From Methylacidiphilum sp. Yel (GTDB lineage Bacteria > Verrucomicrobiota > Verrucomicrobiia > Methylacidiphilales > Methylacidiphilaceae): DNA of 64,000 nt. Where the stretch lies: positions 467-64,466 of the forward strand of contig NZ_LXQB01000021.1 in assembly GCF_004421185.1 (NCBI RefSeq), written 5' to 3'. The position numbers and the translations under genes are program-made. How positions within the stretch are numbered: the stretch's first letter is position 1; each line of letters starts with the position of its first letter. The notes under the pieces were generated by a model. It ran no database searches. It was not told the origin of the DNA and saw only the letters and a program-made list of their open reading frames with translations. Positions 28,118-36,533 of this stretch are shown piece by piece.

Positions 28118-30147
28118 AAAAGATCGATATTCTTTGGGTTGTCCACTTTCATCAGCCCACAGGTGTTTTTGCTGAAACCAAGAAAAAATTTACTCATAAG
28201 GCCACCCTCCCTTTCCTTCAATCGATTAGGAATCATCCTCAAGTCCGACTTTCTCTCCATTTTAGCGGCAACTATCTAGTCTATCTCCAAGAAAATGAAA
28301 AAGAGGTTATAGAACTGATTCAAAAATTGATTACTGAGAAGCGGATTGAACTTCTTGGAGGAGGATTTTATGAACCCATCTTTTGTTATATTTCCAATGA
28401 GGATAGCTTGCTGCAGCTTGAAAAATTGAATCGGTTTTTAAAAAACACCTTCGGTCAGTCTCCTAAGGGAGCTTGGCTAGCTGAATCAATATGGGAACCT
28501 TATTTTGTCGAGCTACTCTGCCGATCTGGGTATCAATATACCATTCTAGAGGACAGTCTTTTTGAAAATGCTGGTATAACACCCGCCGAAATCAGCCAGC
28601 CATTTCTTACTCAATTCAACCAGCACGCCATTCATGTGTTTGCTTATCATTCATCCTTCTCAAAAGAAATTCCTTTTAAAGATATCAAAGATATCCATTC
28701 CTCATTCGTACAAATAAGCCACAGGGAAGGCATGCAACTTCTTTGCATTGCTCAAAATGGAGAGCTATACGGTTTTTGGCCTGATACCAGAGAGCAAATT
28801 TATCATAGGGGTCGACTTGAAGACTGGTTGCAATATCTCGAGAATAACTCATCTTGGATTCAAACCAGACTGCCATCGGAATTCATTGATGGATGCTGGC
28901 CAATAATCACCCTGCCTTCAGGGGGGAGAAAAGAACTACAACCTTTTTGCTTACCGCATAAAGCCACATTAGATTACATTTCCGCACTCAATGACTTAAA
29001 GGTCAGATTTGATGCTGATAGATTCCTCAAGTTTTTTCGTGGAGGTCACTGGTTAACCTTCCTCTCTAAGTATCCCGAAGCTAATCACATCCATAAAAGA
29101 ATGCTTCAAGTCAGCGCCAAAATCCGATTATTGCCCAAGGAATTCCAGGAAGAAATCTTTGACTGTCTGTTGGCAAGTCAAGGACATACAGTGTATTGGC
29201 ATGCCTTTAAAGACGGTCTTTTTGGTAATTATATTCGAGATTCAGCCTTTTATCATATTCTTAAGGCTGAGAAAATGATCAAAGAAAAAGCAGCGCATCT
29301 TTTACCGCCTATTGAGCAAAATGATTTTGATGCAGATAAGTTCCCAGAAATTTTCCTCCGCTCTTCCCACTGTTCTTTATGTATTGAACCTTTGTATGGT
29401 GGCTCCATCACCGAGTTTAATTTCCTACCCACCTCTTATAACTTAGCCAATACCTTAAAACGACATCCCTGTTATTTCCCTGAACCTGTTCCTCCAGATA
29501 TGTATATCGAAGATTGGCATCAAAGGACTCTCTTTCTAGATCATTTCGTTCCTTTATCCACTTCAGCCTATGATTTTATCAACGGTTCTTTTTTGGAATA
29601 TGGGGATTTTGTCAATCAGCCCTTCACCATTGTGGAGCTCGTCCAGAATGCAAAGGGATTATCCGTTGTATTGGAAAGAAATGGAGGACTATATTTTATA
29701 AACAAAAAGTTCCATTTTACAATTAGAAAGGAATACATTCTTTCTCCTCATGGAGAACTTTATGTGCATTACACCATCACTAATAACGATACGGTCCCAA
29801 TAGAACTTCTTTATTGTTGTGAAATCAATTATTCGATCCTTTCAGTTGATTCCCTAGACCGTTATATCCTCATTAAGGATAAAAAACTTAACCCAGGCAT
29901 GATTTTTGAACAAGAGCAGGTGAGCGAATGGACCATTTATGACAAGACCCGAAATCTTGCTTGGCAATGGATTATCCCCGAAGAACCCGTACAAATTTAT
30001 CACTTTCCTATCTATACGGTCAGTTATGAAAGGGGATTATTCGCGAAAGACTACCAAGGATCCACTTTTGAGATCCTTAAGTCTTTCCACCTGCAGCCTA
30101 AGGAAAAGATGACATTGAAAATAATTACAAAATTTCTAAATTCCTAG
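28105..30147 (+). CDS. GH57 4-alpha-glucanotransferase-like protein, acid/base Asp replaced by Asn
   Basis: 680 residues with a GH57 catalytic domain followed by the DUF1925/DUF1926-like beta domains of the Thermococcus 4-alpha-glucanotransferase group ([16 protein letters not shown], then HYTITNND). Region 1 is [11 protein letters not shown]; the nucleophile region [11 protein letters not shown] keeps its Glu (about 127). In the region that reads DDGEKFG in the characterised enzyme, this protein has AQNGELYG: Asn218 (codon AAT) takes the place of the expected acid/base Asp. It may be inactive, altered or a binding partner of the upstream GH57. It overlaps that gene by 13 bases. Confidence 0.85.
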   Translation: MVHLKKIDILWVVHFHQPTGVFAETKKKFTHKATLPFLQSIRNHPQVRLSLHFSGNYLVYLQENEKEVIELIQKLITEKRIELLGGGFYEPIFCYISNEDSLLQLEKLNRFLKNTFGQSPKGAWLAESIWEPYFVELLCRSGYQYTILEDSLFENAGITPAEISQPFLTQFNQHAIHVFAYHSSFSKEIPFKDIKDIHSSFVQISHREGMQLLCIAQNGELYGFWPDTREQIYHRGRLEDWLQYLENNSSWIQTRLPSEFIDGCWPIITLPSGGRKELQPFCLPHKATLDYISALNDLKVRFDADRFLKFFRGGHWLTFLSKYPEANHIHKRMLQVSAKIRLLPKEFQEEIFDCLLASQGHTVYWHAFKDGLFGNYIRDSAFYHILKAEKMIKEKAAHLLPPIEQNDFDADKFPEIFLRSSHCSLCIEPLYGGSITEFNFLPTSYNLANTLKRHPCYFPEPVPPDMYIEDWHQRTLFLDHFVPLSTSAYDFINGSFLEYGDFVNQPFTIVELVQNAKGLSVVLERNGGLYFINKKFHFTIRKEYILSPHGELYVHYTITNNDTVPIELLYCCEINYSILSVDSLDRYILIKDKKLNPGMIFEQEQVSEWTIYDKTRNLAWQWIIPEEPVQIYHFPIYTVSYERGLFAKDYQGSTFEILKSFHLQPKEKMTLKIITKFLNS

Positions 30148-30187
30148 ATTGAATTTTTTTGAAAAGTTTCGTAGCTTTCCTGTCAAG

Positions 30188-30607
30188 GTGAAAAAAGTAT
30201 TACTATTACTCATTTCTTGTTCATTGGTTTTTCTAGCTTGCTCTAATAAATCAAAAAAAATTGAATCAGAAGGATCTAAAGGCGCCAAAGCTGGGAAATT
30301 GCCTGAAAAAGCAAACGAACCCCAGCCTGGTGGCAGTTCTTCTGGAACAACAGGAGAAAGCACAGCCGGTAGTCCTTCTACATCCAATCCTCCTGTTTCT
30401 GGAGAATATAAACCATGGGGATCTTCTGGAGGTTCGCAGGCACAACAACCCACAAGTAAATATCCAAAAGGGATATCAGTCCCTGGAAAGCCTGGATACG
30501 TAAAAAGCCCTTATGCTCCAGATGCGGGTTTGGTGGATGTTAGGGGATTTCCTCCAGGAACGGAAGTCCGTTGTCCTTACACAGGCAAGATTTTCGTTGT
30601 CCCCTAA
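30188..30607 (+). CDS. Small predicted lipoprotein, Gly/Ser/Pro-rich
   Basis: From the GTG at 30188 the protein begins [20 protein letters not shown], a classic lipoprotein signal with the lipobox Cys at residue 18. A TTG at 30149 would add 13 residues. A long Lys-, Gly-, Ser- and Pro-rich linker follows, then a compact ending: [20 protein letters not shown] and [12 protein letters not shown] recognise that ending only as a motif of small exported proteins in Verrucomicrobia-like genomes, with no known function. Length 139. It follows the GH57 genes by 40 bases and may be read with them. Confidence 0.7.
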   Translation: MKKVLLLLISCSLVFLACSNKSKKIESEGSKGAKAGKLPEKANEPQPGGSSSGTTGESTAGSPSTSNPPVSGEYKPWGSSGGSQAQQPTSKYPKGISVPGKPGYVKSPYAPDAGLVDVRGFPPGTEVRCPYTGKIFVVP

Positions 30608-31269
30608 TGCTGCAAGCTATTGCTCCCATCCGATTGGAATTGGGTGTTTTTGTAAGTAGTCCTAGTAGCTAGCCTGTTCTTTGGCCTCTTTCCTAAGAAT
30701 AGGCTGGCTACGAGCTCATTATTGGTAAAAGAAAGTATCGGCTCGTCAGCTAGGCAAATTTGGGGAAGAGGAGAGAAGAGCCGCTGCTTTCTACCGATAC
30801 GCCGATTCACATTTTTTGTGGTCAAGGAAGATCATTGGCAGCTCCTGAAGCCTAAGACTTCGTTTGGTTAAGATCTGGAAAGTATGGTGCAGGCAACTTT
30901 GTAGGGTTTCTCAAAACCACTTTGAATCAAGCAAAAGGACAAGTTCTCGTGTAAAAGATCGCTCATAGACTTACCAACAATCAAGCGCCCCTTGGTCTAC
31001 CTTTTTGGAAGATCGATCATAGCTGGATAGAGTATCAAACTGCAAGCCGTTTCGATAAGGTGAAACTCCAAGTCTTTGAAGGCAATAGGAGAAAGGCTCC
31101 GCATGGCAGTTCGTAGAGCCAAAACTAACCTTTGTGTAGCCGGTTATAGAGGTGCTTTGAAAGAGTAAGCTCCAAAGTGTTCGTGTTGGAGAGGAGAAAA
31201 ACCGCTGTGAAAGGTGTGCTGCTTTCTCTTCCGGTCATCCAAAGGATTTAGTCGGAGTATCCATACCAA
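30608..31269. other. Non-coding, hairpin-rich stretch with possible decayed transposase
   Basis: No intact gene is seen in 660 bases. On the plus strand, short open pieces such as SGKYGAGNFVGFLKTTLNQ (about 30880-30950) resemble the RuvC-proximal part of some TnpB/OrfB proteins, but the frame is broken by stops. It also contains a long hairpin (listed separately) and a second inverted repeat, GTATCGG at about 30738 with CCGATAC at about 30797. The stretch divides the carbohydrate genes from the ATPase pair. Confidence 0.35.
30665..30711 (+). repeat. 17-bp stem-loop
   Basis: Arms at 30665-30681 and 30695-30711 pair over all 17 positions in RNA form, 15 Watson-Crick plus two G-U, with a 13-base loop TGGCCTCTTTCCT. 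No U tract follows, so it is not a plain terminator. It lies 58 bases after the lipoprotein stop; it could protect the 3' end of that mRNA, be an IS end, or belong to an RNA gene. Confidence 0.65.
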
Positions 31270-32331
31270 ATGGGCGTTGAATATCATAATCGCTGTTTTA
31301 AAGATCTCGCTCTAGAGGATCTCGCTAGAATAAATATTATCACTGGAGATAACGCTGCCGGTAAATCGACGATACTTGAAGCTATTTTTATTGCTTGTAA
31401 TCCCCATCTACAGGCAATACGCATGTTAAATGGCTCTCGCATTCCTCCTTTACCTATTTTACAAAAAGATAATTTTTTCAGTTTGGTAGAACGTTATTTT
31501 AATGACCCATACTCTAGAATTGTTTTTGAAGTTGATAAGAAAAATTCGGATTCCTCTGAAAAGTGGAAGGTAGAGATGATAATACTTCGCCGTTTATCTG
31601 AATTTAGTACTCCTTCCTCTATACCTCCTTTTCAAGAACCTTGTTTAGAATTTAAAATTACTGAAAATAATAAACCTGAAAAGAAACCTGAAAAGATCTT
31701 GATTGGATTTACTGATAACAATCTGGTTCAGCAGCATGGCCCTTTCAAAGAAATTTTGCCCAATAAGTTCTTTTTTAGTAACAGTATTCAAATTCCATCT
31801 GAATCTGCAGGAATTTTGTCCTCTCTTATTGAAAAAAAAGAAGAGAGTGTTCTCTTAGATGCTTTTAAAAAGGTATACCCTGAAATCGAAGATATTCTTA
31901 TATTGGTACCCGCAGACTTTCCGAATGGAGCTGTTTTTTTTAAAATAAAAGATCCAGACATAATAATTCCCTCTACCCTCTATTCTTCTGGTACTCATAA
32001 ATCATTTACTATTTTGCTCGCGGCTGCAGACCCTAGGCTCAAACAACAAGGGATCATTCTGGTTGATGAGATAGAAAATGGTATTCACTGGAGTAGAATG
32101 CAGAGTTTCTGGCGATTGTTAGACGATGTTACCACAAAAACCCAAATACAGGTTTTTGCAACAACTCATAGCTATGAATGCCTTGAAAGTTTTGTCGATA
32201 TCATGAAGAAACCCGTTGAATTTACAATTATCCATGCAAAAAAGGATCCTAAAACTAATGAGTTTTCGGCATCCGTAATTCCTGGAGAATTTGCTGAATC
32301 AGCCATCAAATCCCGGCTAGAAATACGATGA
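31270..32331 (+). CDS. AAA/ABC-type ATPase, OLD/RloA-like
   Basis: SMC-like ATPase head of 353 residues. Walker A is GDNAAGKST at 26-34, preceded by RCFKDLALEDLARINII. The ABC signature-like SSGTHKS is at 239, Walker B IILVDEIEN near 262-270 and the switch His in ATTHSYE near 300. Such AAA_15/AAA_21 ATPases are partners in defence systems (OLD, AbiL, PARIS, Gabija) but also stand alone. The N-terminus seems a few residues short of the usual first strand, and an in-frame stop lies just upstream, so slight 5' erosion is possible. It is AT-rich, next to a decayed stretch, and 22 bases before its DUF3226 partner. Confidence 0.85.
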   Translation: MGVEYHNRCFKDLALEDLARINIITGDNAAGKSTILEAIFIACNPHLQAIRMLNGSRIPPLPILQKDNFFSLVERYFNDPYSRIVFEVDKKNSDSSEKWKVEMIILRRLSEFSTPSSIPPFQEPCLEFKITENNKPEKKPEKILIGFTDNNLVQQHGPFKEILPNKFFFSNSIQIPSESAGILSSLIEKKEESVLLDAFKKVYPEIEDILILVPADFPNGAVFFKIKDPDIIIPSTLYSSGTHKSFTILLAAADPRLKQQGIILVDEIENGIHWSRMQSFWRLLDDVTTKTQIQVFATTHSYECLESFVDIMKKPVEFTIIHAKKDPKTNEFSASVIPGEFAESAIKSRLEIR

Positions 32332-32353
32332 TTCCCATCTGTTTACTAGTGAA

Positions 32354-33028
32354 ATGAATAATCAAAATAATATCCCTCCCATAGAAAAAGAAGACCTTCT
32401 TATTATTTGCGAAGGAGAAGCAGACGAAGTATTTCTGAAAAAGTTAGGAGAGAAAAACCAGTTTAATGAATATGTGGTATGGAGTGCAGATGGTAGAGAT
32501 AAATTTCCTGAAAAATTTAAAGCGGCTATAGCGAATTTTAAAGATCATAAAAAGTCCCATCTTATATTGTTTATTGCCGATGCGGGAAATGAGCCGAATA
32601 GAACTTTTAAAGAAATCGTAAACCAACTGAAAAAAATAACAAAAGTTTCAAATTTTCCGAAGAGTTGCTGTAAGGTTGCTTCTAATAAAGGATATCCGGC
32701 TGTAAAAATTCACCTTCTGCCAGACTGCAATGAACCAGGCGCACTGGAAACTCTTTGTTATAGTGTAATGAAAGAAAATCAACAAATTGCTGAGTGTATA
32801 GAAAAATTCGCCAATTGTACTAATACTATTAAAGATTGGCCAATAGAACGAAGGGATAAGGCTTATGTGCAATGTTTTATTGCTTCTACAAATCAAGAAG
32901 ATCCTAATAAATCGTTACGTTTTTACCTGACCAATACAAGTTTCAAATTCGATCATGATGCACTAAAACCCTTAGTCAAAGTTATAAAAAATTCTTTAAT
33001 GGCCGCAAAGGAGCAAGCCAATGGATAG
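32354..33028 (+). CDS. DUF3226/TOPRIM-like protein paired with the ATPase
   Basis: 224 residues with the layout of DUF3226 proteins, which have a TOPRIM-like fold: LLIICEGEADEVFLKKL with the conserved Glu at 20, then LFIADAGNEPNRTFKEI with Asp76, IHLLPDCNEPGALETLC and KAYVQCFIAS. The family usually has Asp-x-Asp in the second motif; here it is D-A-G, so one metal ligand may be missing. The role of DUF3226 proteins is not settled; as a TOPRIM partner of an OLD/RloA-type ATPase it could be a nuclease effector. It follows the ATPase by 22 bases. Start ATG 32354 lacks a strong ribosome site. Confidence 0.72.
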   Translation: MNNQNNIPPIEKEDLLIICEGEADEVFLKKLGEKNQFNEYVVWSADGRDKFPEKFKAAIANFKDHKKSHLILFIADAGNEPNRTFKEIVNQLKKITKVSNFPKSCCKVASNKGYPAVKIHLLPDCNEPGALETLCYSVMKENQQIAECIEKFANCTNTIKDWPIERRDKAYVQCFIASTNQEDPNKSLRFYLTNTSFKFDHDALKPLVKVIKNSLMAAKEQANG

Positions 33029-33131
33029 AAACTCTTCTAAGCTTGCCTTAGAAAAGTCTTTATAAAGATATTATCGATTTTAGTTTTGAGTATTCTCAGT
33101 GAAACCGGTGGCATGCCTTTCTTGTTCAGGA

Positions 33132-33581
33132 TTAAGGCCTTCCTCCAAAGCTTACATAATCGTCTAAATCCAAAAGATCAAACCAACTTCCTATATCCTC
33201 TCGATCAGGAGCAATTTGCTCAAGAGAGGTGACAAAAAACTTTTTTGATTCAAGATCAGAAGGGCCGCTTCGCTGCAGAAAACTAGACCAGTTTTCAATT
33301 TGCCAAGAAGCTAAGGAAAGAGGTGATATTTTTAAAATTTCTTTCAAAACTTCTTTATCTGATGAAGTTTTAGAAAGAATCTCCAAAAACTGTTTTTCAT
33401 TAATCTGAAGGAAAGAAAAGAGCTTTTGATCCATGGGACAATTGAACTTATACTCCCCGATCTTTCCTTTGAGCAATGCTCTCCCTTTGTCAATCACTCT
33501 AGGGAGCAGTACGAACCCGCCTAATTGCACTCTAGGACTTCGAGGGGGATGTTGTGTCAAATCGAAAGGATCATAATCCAT
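33132..33581 (-). CDS. DUF5069 domain protein
   Basis: 149-residue soluble protein with the DUF5069 pattern: FDLTQHPPRSPRVQLGGFV, LPRVIDKGRALLKGKIGEY, then NCPMDQKLFSFLQI. The family is common in Verrucomicrobia and related groups and has no known function. It follows coxB by about 80 bases on the same strand, so it may be the last gene read from the respiratory locus, but the gap would also allow its own promoter. Confidence 0.78.
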   Translation of the reverse strand: MDYDPFDLTQHPPRSPRVQLGGFVLLPRVIDKGRALLKGKIGEYKFNCPMDQKLFSFLQINEKQFLEILSKTSSDKEVLKEILKISPLSLASWQIENWSSFLQRSGPSDLESKKFFVTSLEQIAPDREDIGSWFDLLDLDDYVSFGGRP

Positions 33582-33662
33582 CTTCTCTAGAAATTAGTTT
33601 AGAGCCAGTTTTAGAATTAACTATAGGAGAGGGACCGTAGGCCAACATTGAATTCGAATTGA

Positions 33663-34457
33663 TCAGTTAGTAGCCGCCACAGAAGGCCGAGCATGATTGC
33701 TAGATTCAGCATTCATTTCAGCCATCTGTTTGAGCCAATTATTGTACTCCTCCTGAGACTCAACCACAAGATAGCCTTTCATAGCAAAATGGCCGACTCC
33801 ACAAAGTTGACCACAGGCAATCTCAAATCTTCCCGTTTTGATAGGAGTAAACCACAGTGGTATAGTCAATCCTGGAATTGCATCCCTTTGTATCCGCATT
33901 TGAATAATATAGAAATTATGGACTACATCCTTGGAACCAATCTGAACCAGTAAAGGTTTTCCCACAGGTACATGCATCTCGTTCATCGTAACAATATCAT
34001 CTTTAGATGCCGGATCAGTTTTATCGAGACCTATGGGATTCATAGGATCAATGAGAAAATTATCCCGCCTCCCCAGCTTACCATCAGCTCCAGGATAATG
34101 GAAAAGCCATCCAAATTGTTGAGCAATAGCCTCCACTACAATCGCCTCAGAAACCGATGGGGGATTCAAAACCCGTTTGCCCCATAGTGGAATGGAAAAG
34201 CCGAAGAGTAAAACCATCTCAACAAAAATAACTCCCCATTCCAAATGCTTTGGCCAATCAGCTTTCAACCCTTCATAGCTAGCTTTAGGATGCCTTTTGC
34301 TGCTAAACTTCACCAAAGAATAAACAAAAAACGAAGACCAAATAACAAAAAGAATAAGCATAAACCATAAGATCAACTCCATGAATTGATCTACTTGGTG
34401 TCCATGTTCAGCAGCATTTGGGGAAATACCTGTAAGTTCCAACAAAAGTGCGATCAT
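33663..34457 (-). CDS. coxB: Cytochrome c oxidase subunit II
   Basis: Carries the CuA centre that takes electrons from cytochrome c. Two membrane segments (about 28-50 and 73-92) are followed by the cupredoxin domain. CuA ligands are visible: His180 in DVVHNFY, Cys215 and Cys219 in ACGQLCGVGHFAMKG, His223 and Met226. The residue between the cysteines is Gln rather than the usual Glu, whose backbone is the ligand. There is no fused cytochrome c domain; separate cytochromes are encoded upstream. Unusually, coxB comes at the end of the locus, well after coxA. Length 264. Confidence 0.95.
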   Translation of the reverse strand: MIALLLELTGISPNAAEHGHQVDQFMELILWFMLILFVIWSSFFVYSLVKFSSKRHPKASYEGLKADWPKHLEWGVIFVEMVLLFGFSIPLWGKRVLNPPSVSEAIVVEAIAQQFGWLFHYPGADGKLGRRDNFLIDPMNPIGLDKTDPASKDDIVTMNEMHVPVGKPLLVQIGSKDVVHNFYIIQMRIQRDAIPGLTIPLWFTPIKTGRFEIACGQLCGVGHFAMKGYLVVESQEEYNNWLKQMAEMNAESSNHARPSVAATN

Positions 34458-34466
34458 AATTCCTTT

Positions 34467-34751
34467 CTATACTCCGCGTTCAACACTAAACTGAGGGCTT
34501 GTTTCTTGAGGTTTGGTGGCATCTTCAACTTGTCTTTCTCGTTCCAAAGCCGCTTCTTTTCTATTCATTTTTATAAAAAACGAAATGAAAAGTCCAAAAA
34601 CTAACCCCAACAACCCTAGGAGAAATAGAACTGCTGGTAACATCCCCTTCGTCGCCGGAGAGTTAGGAACCGAGCAAATGCCACAAGAAAAAGCTTTGTC
34701 TATAGTAAGAACTAATAGCAACCCTACATATCCAAAGATCCCGCTTTTCAT
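34467..34751 (-). CDS. Small exported/membrane protein of the oxidase locus
   Basis: 94 residues: a signal-like N-terminus (GIFGYVGLLLVLTIDKAFS), a CGIC pair at about 23-26, a second hydrophobic segment (LPAVLFLLGLLGLVFGLFI) and a charged tail. I do not recognise a family. It lies nine bases before coxB, in a run of oxidase genes. The CxxC could bind metal (for example copper) or be structural; that is speculation. Confidence 0.65.
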   Translation of the reverse strand: MKSGIFGYVGLLLVLTIDKAFSCGICSVPNSPATKGMLPAVLFLLGLLGLVFGLFISFFIKMNRKEAALERERQVEDATKPQETSPQFSVERGV

Positions 34752-34817
34752 TCAACAACTCCTAGTTAAGTTTGCTTATTTTATCTGTTAGGCCCAAAAA
34801 TGACTTTTTTAGAATTT

Positions 34818-35132
34818 TTAATTTTTCCACAGTCTTTCTTCTTCATTGTCTTCTTGTAGATCCAAGAATTCAGCATAATCGGGAGGTGGAGCTTTTGATT
34901 TTCTAAAAAGATAATAAATAAAAAACCCAAGAGCTGCCCATACAACAAACACAATAGTTACCAGAAAGAATCCTGCCCAATCCTCTTTTTCAAAACCCCT
35001 CGTTACCCCTGTCATTGAAAAGATCTTTTGATCATTACATAGTGATTGAAAATAAAGCAAAAATAGAACAACAGCAGTAAAGGCTAGGAGATAGTTTTTC
35101 TTATTTTTCCTATTCTGGTAGTGTATTTTCAT
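34818..35132 (-). CDS. Small membrane protein of the oxidase locus (two TM)
   Basis: From ATG 35132 (MKIHYQNRKNKKNYLLAF) the protein is 104 residues with hydrophobic segments at about 14-30 and 52-75, then a Pro and acidic tail (KAPPPDYAEFLDLQEDNEE). The frame is open further upstream, but that would overlap the 68-residue gene before it, so the ATG just after that stop is preferred. No family recognised; position suggests an oxidase assembly or accessory role. Confidence 0.6.
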   Translation of the reverse strand: MKIHYQNRKNKKNYLLAFTAVVLFLLYFQSLCNDQKIFSMTGVTRGFEKEDWAGFFLVTIVFVVWAALGFFIYYLFRKSKAPPPDYAEFLDLQEDNEEERLWKN

Positions 35133-35137
35133 CAGGT

Positions 35138-35344
35138 TTAATAAATTTTCATTTTCTTCATCTTTAATAGGAACCATATCCCATAGATAACAGCCAAAAT
35201 GCCAAACAAAAAAGACCCTACTCCTAGCCATACATACAAAAGCTCATGACTTTGTATATAGCTGTAGATTGACCAGACTCCAAAAGTAAGAAACAAAAGT
35301 GTGGCTAGCGTTATAAACACCAAGTGGAATTGTCGAAGGGACAT
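35138..35344 (-). CDS. Small two-TM protein of the oxidase locus
   Basis: 68 residues, nearly all in two hydrophobic helices (LVFITLATLLFLTFGVWSIY and VGSFLFGILAVIYGIWFLL), with a short Lys-rich end. It starts 15 bases after coxD and ends five bases before the next gene. Small helical subunits of this kind often accompany heme-copper oxidases. No family recognised. Confidence 0.65.
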   Translation of the reverse strand: MSLRQFHLVFITLATLLFLTFGVWSIYSYIQSHELLYVWLGVGSFLFGILAVIYGIWFLLKMKKMKIY

Positions 35345-35359
35345 ATTTTTTTCCTTTAT

Positions 35360-35656
35360 TTATTTTCCTATAGAATCAAAATAAGAAGCTACTAATAATA
35401 AAAATAAAGCCAAAACAAAAAGGATCGCAAGACCAATAAGATGATGGATAGTCTTTTTCTCCCAAAAAATATGCATCAGGATCCCTAAAGCCAACAATGC
35501 CTGTACACCAGCAATGACTAATCCTGCAGCAATATTCATTCCCCCTAAATGAAGATATGAAACGGCGACATTGACCAAAGCAAGTATTACCAAAAATCCA
35601 AAAACGATGAAATAAGACTTAATCCGCTTTTTTTCCGTCTGAATTTCTTCACTCAT
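35360..35656 (-). CDS. coxD: Cytochrome c oxidase subunit IV, bacterial type
   Basis: 98 residues with three hydrophobic segments, matching the COX4_pro group of small bacterial oxidase subunits (FGFLVILALVNVAVSYLHLG, then VQALLALGILMHIFWEKKTIHHL and a last helix). Holds no redox centre; helps stability of the oxidase. It follows coxC by about 36 bases, as in many aa3-type operons. Confidence 0.82.
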   Translation of the reverse strand: MSEEIQTEKKRIKSYFIVFGFLVILALVNVAVSYLHLGGMNIAAGLVIAGVQALLALGILMHIFWEKKTIHHLIGLAILFVLALFLLLVASYFDSIGK

Positions 35657-35692
35657 TGTAGCCTTCTCCTTTATATAAAGTAGTAATCCTCA

Positions 35693-36484
35693 TTAAAACA
35701 GGTAGAGTGTTGGGAAAAGAAAGATCCAAACTAGATCGACAAAATGCCAAAAAAGCCCTGCTACTTCGACCCTATTGGCTAAATGTTCTGGATTGGTTCT
35801 ATATAAGGCCGCTCCTGGTCCCCAAAAATAACCCAAGACTAATAATCCGCCTAAAATATGAAGCGCATGAATCCCAGTCATCGTAAAATAGGTGGCCAGG
35901 TAGGTATTATACTTTGGAACGAAATTAGACCACCAGCGAATTTCCTTTTTAGGGATTTCTAGGACTTTCTCTTCTCCCTCAGGCTTAGAAAAAATGGATT
36001 TTAATTGAAAAAGAAAATCTCCGGCATTTTCAGGATCAGGCTTAATTTTTAGGACATCAGAATGGATGGCTTCCTCTTCTGTCATCGCCAAATGGCCTGT
36101 AATTTCCTGTCCACTATTCAAGATTATCCCGTAATGATGGAACTTATCTTTATATTCCACAGATTTAACGCTGAGAAACAACACCCCACAAAAAAGAGTG
36201 ATCCCAAGCCATTTTCTATAATTAGAAAATTGCCGCATCTTTAAGGAACTCCACGCCATAACCATCGTGATACTCGAACTAATAAGCACCATGGTATTAA
36301 AGAGCCCCATGGGCACATTAAGGATATGATGCGGCCAATGGGTAGCACCTAGCCTTAGAAAAATATAGGCTGAAAAAAGGCCTCCAAAAAGCATGACCTC
36401 AGAAGCTAAAAACAACCAAATCCCGACCTTTGCATTATAAAGACCGGTATCCGGTCTGGCAGTCACTGTATAGGGGATCTCCAT
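35693..36484 (-). CDS. coxC: Cytochrome c oxidase subunit III
   Basis: Heme-free membrane subunit of the aa3-type oxidase, seven membrane segments. Typical motifs are LFLASEVMLFGGLFSAYI near residue 25, TMTGIHALHILGGL near 205 and WHFVDLVWIFLFPTLYLF at the end. Between helices 3 and 4 there is a hydrophilic insert of about 80 residues (from VEYKDKFHHYG to WWSNFVPKYN) with a Lys/Glu-rich stretch, more than most subunit III proteins have. It lies about 50 bases after coxA. Confidence 0.93.
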   Translation of the reverse strand: MEIPYTVTARPDTGLYNAKVGIWLFLASEVMLFGGLFSAYIFLRLGATHWPHHILNVPMGLFNTMVLISSSITMVMAWSSLKMRQFSNYRKWLGITLFCGVLFLSVKSVEYKDKFHHYGIILNSGQEITGHLAMTEEEAIHSDVLKIKPDPENAGDFLFQLKSIFSKPEGEEKVLEIPKKEIRWWSNFVPKYNTYLATYFTMTGIHALHILGGLLVLGYFWGPGAALYRTNPEHLANRVEVAGLFWHFVDLVWIFLFPTLYLF

Positions 36485-36533
36485 TTTAAAAACCTCTCCT
36501 CTTTCTTTTCTTTCTTCTATATGTTTTTTACTA

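Noticed and set aside
30136-30453. Minus-strand frame over the lipoprotein gene
   Set aside because: Mirrors the Gly/Pro/Ser-rich repeat bias of the lipoprotein; the plus-strand frame has a proper lipobox.
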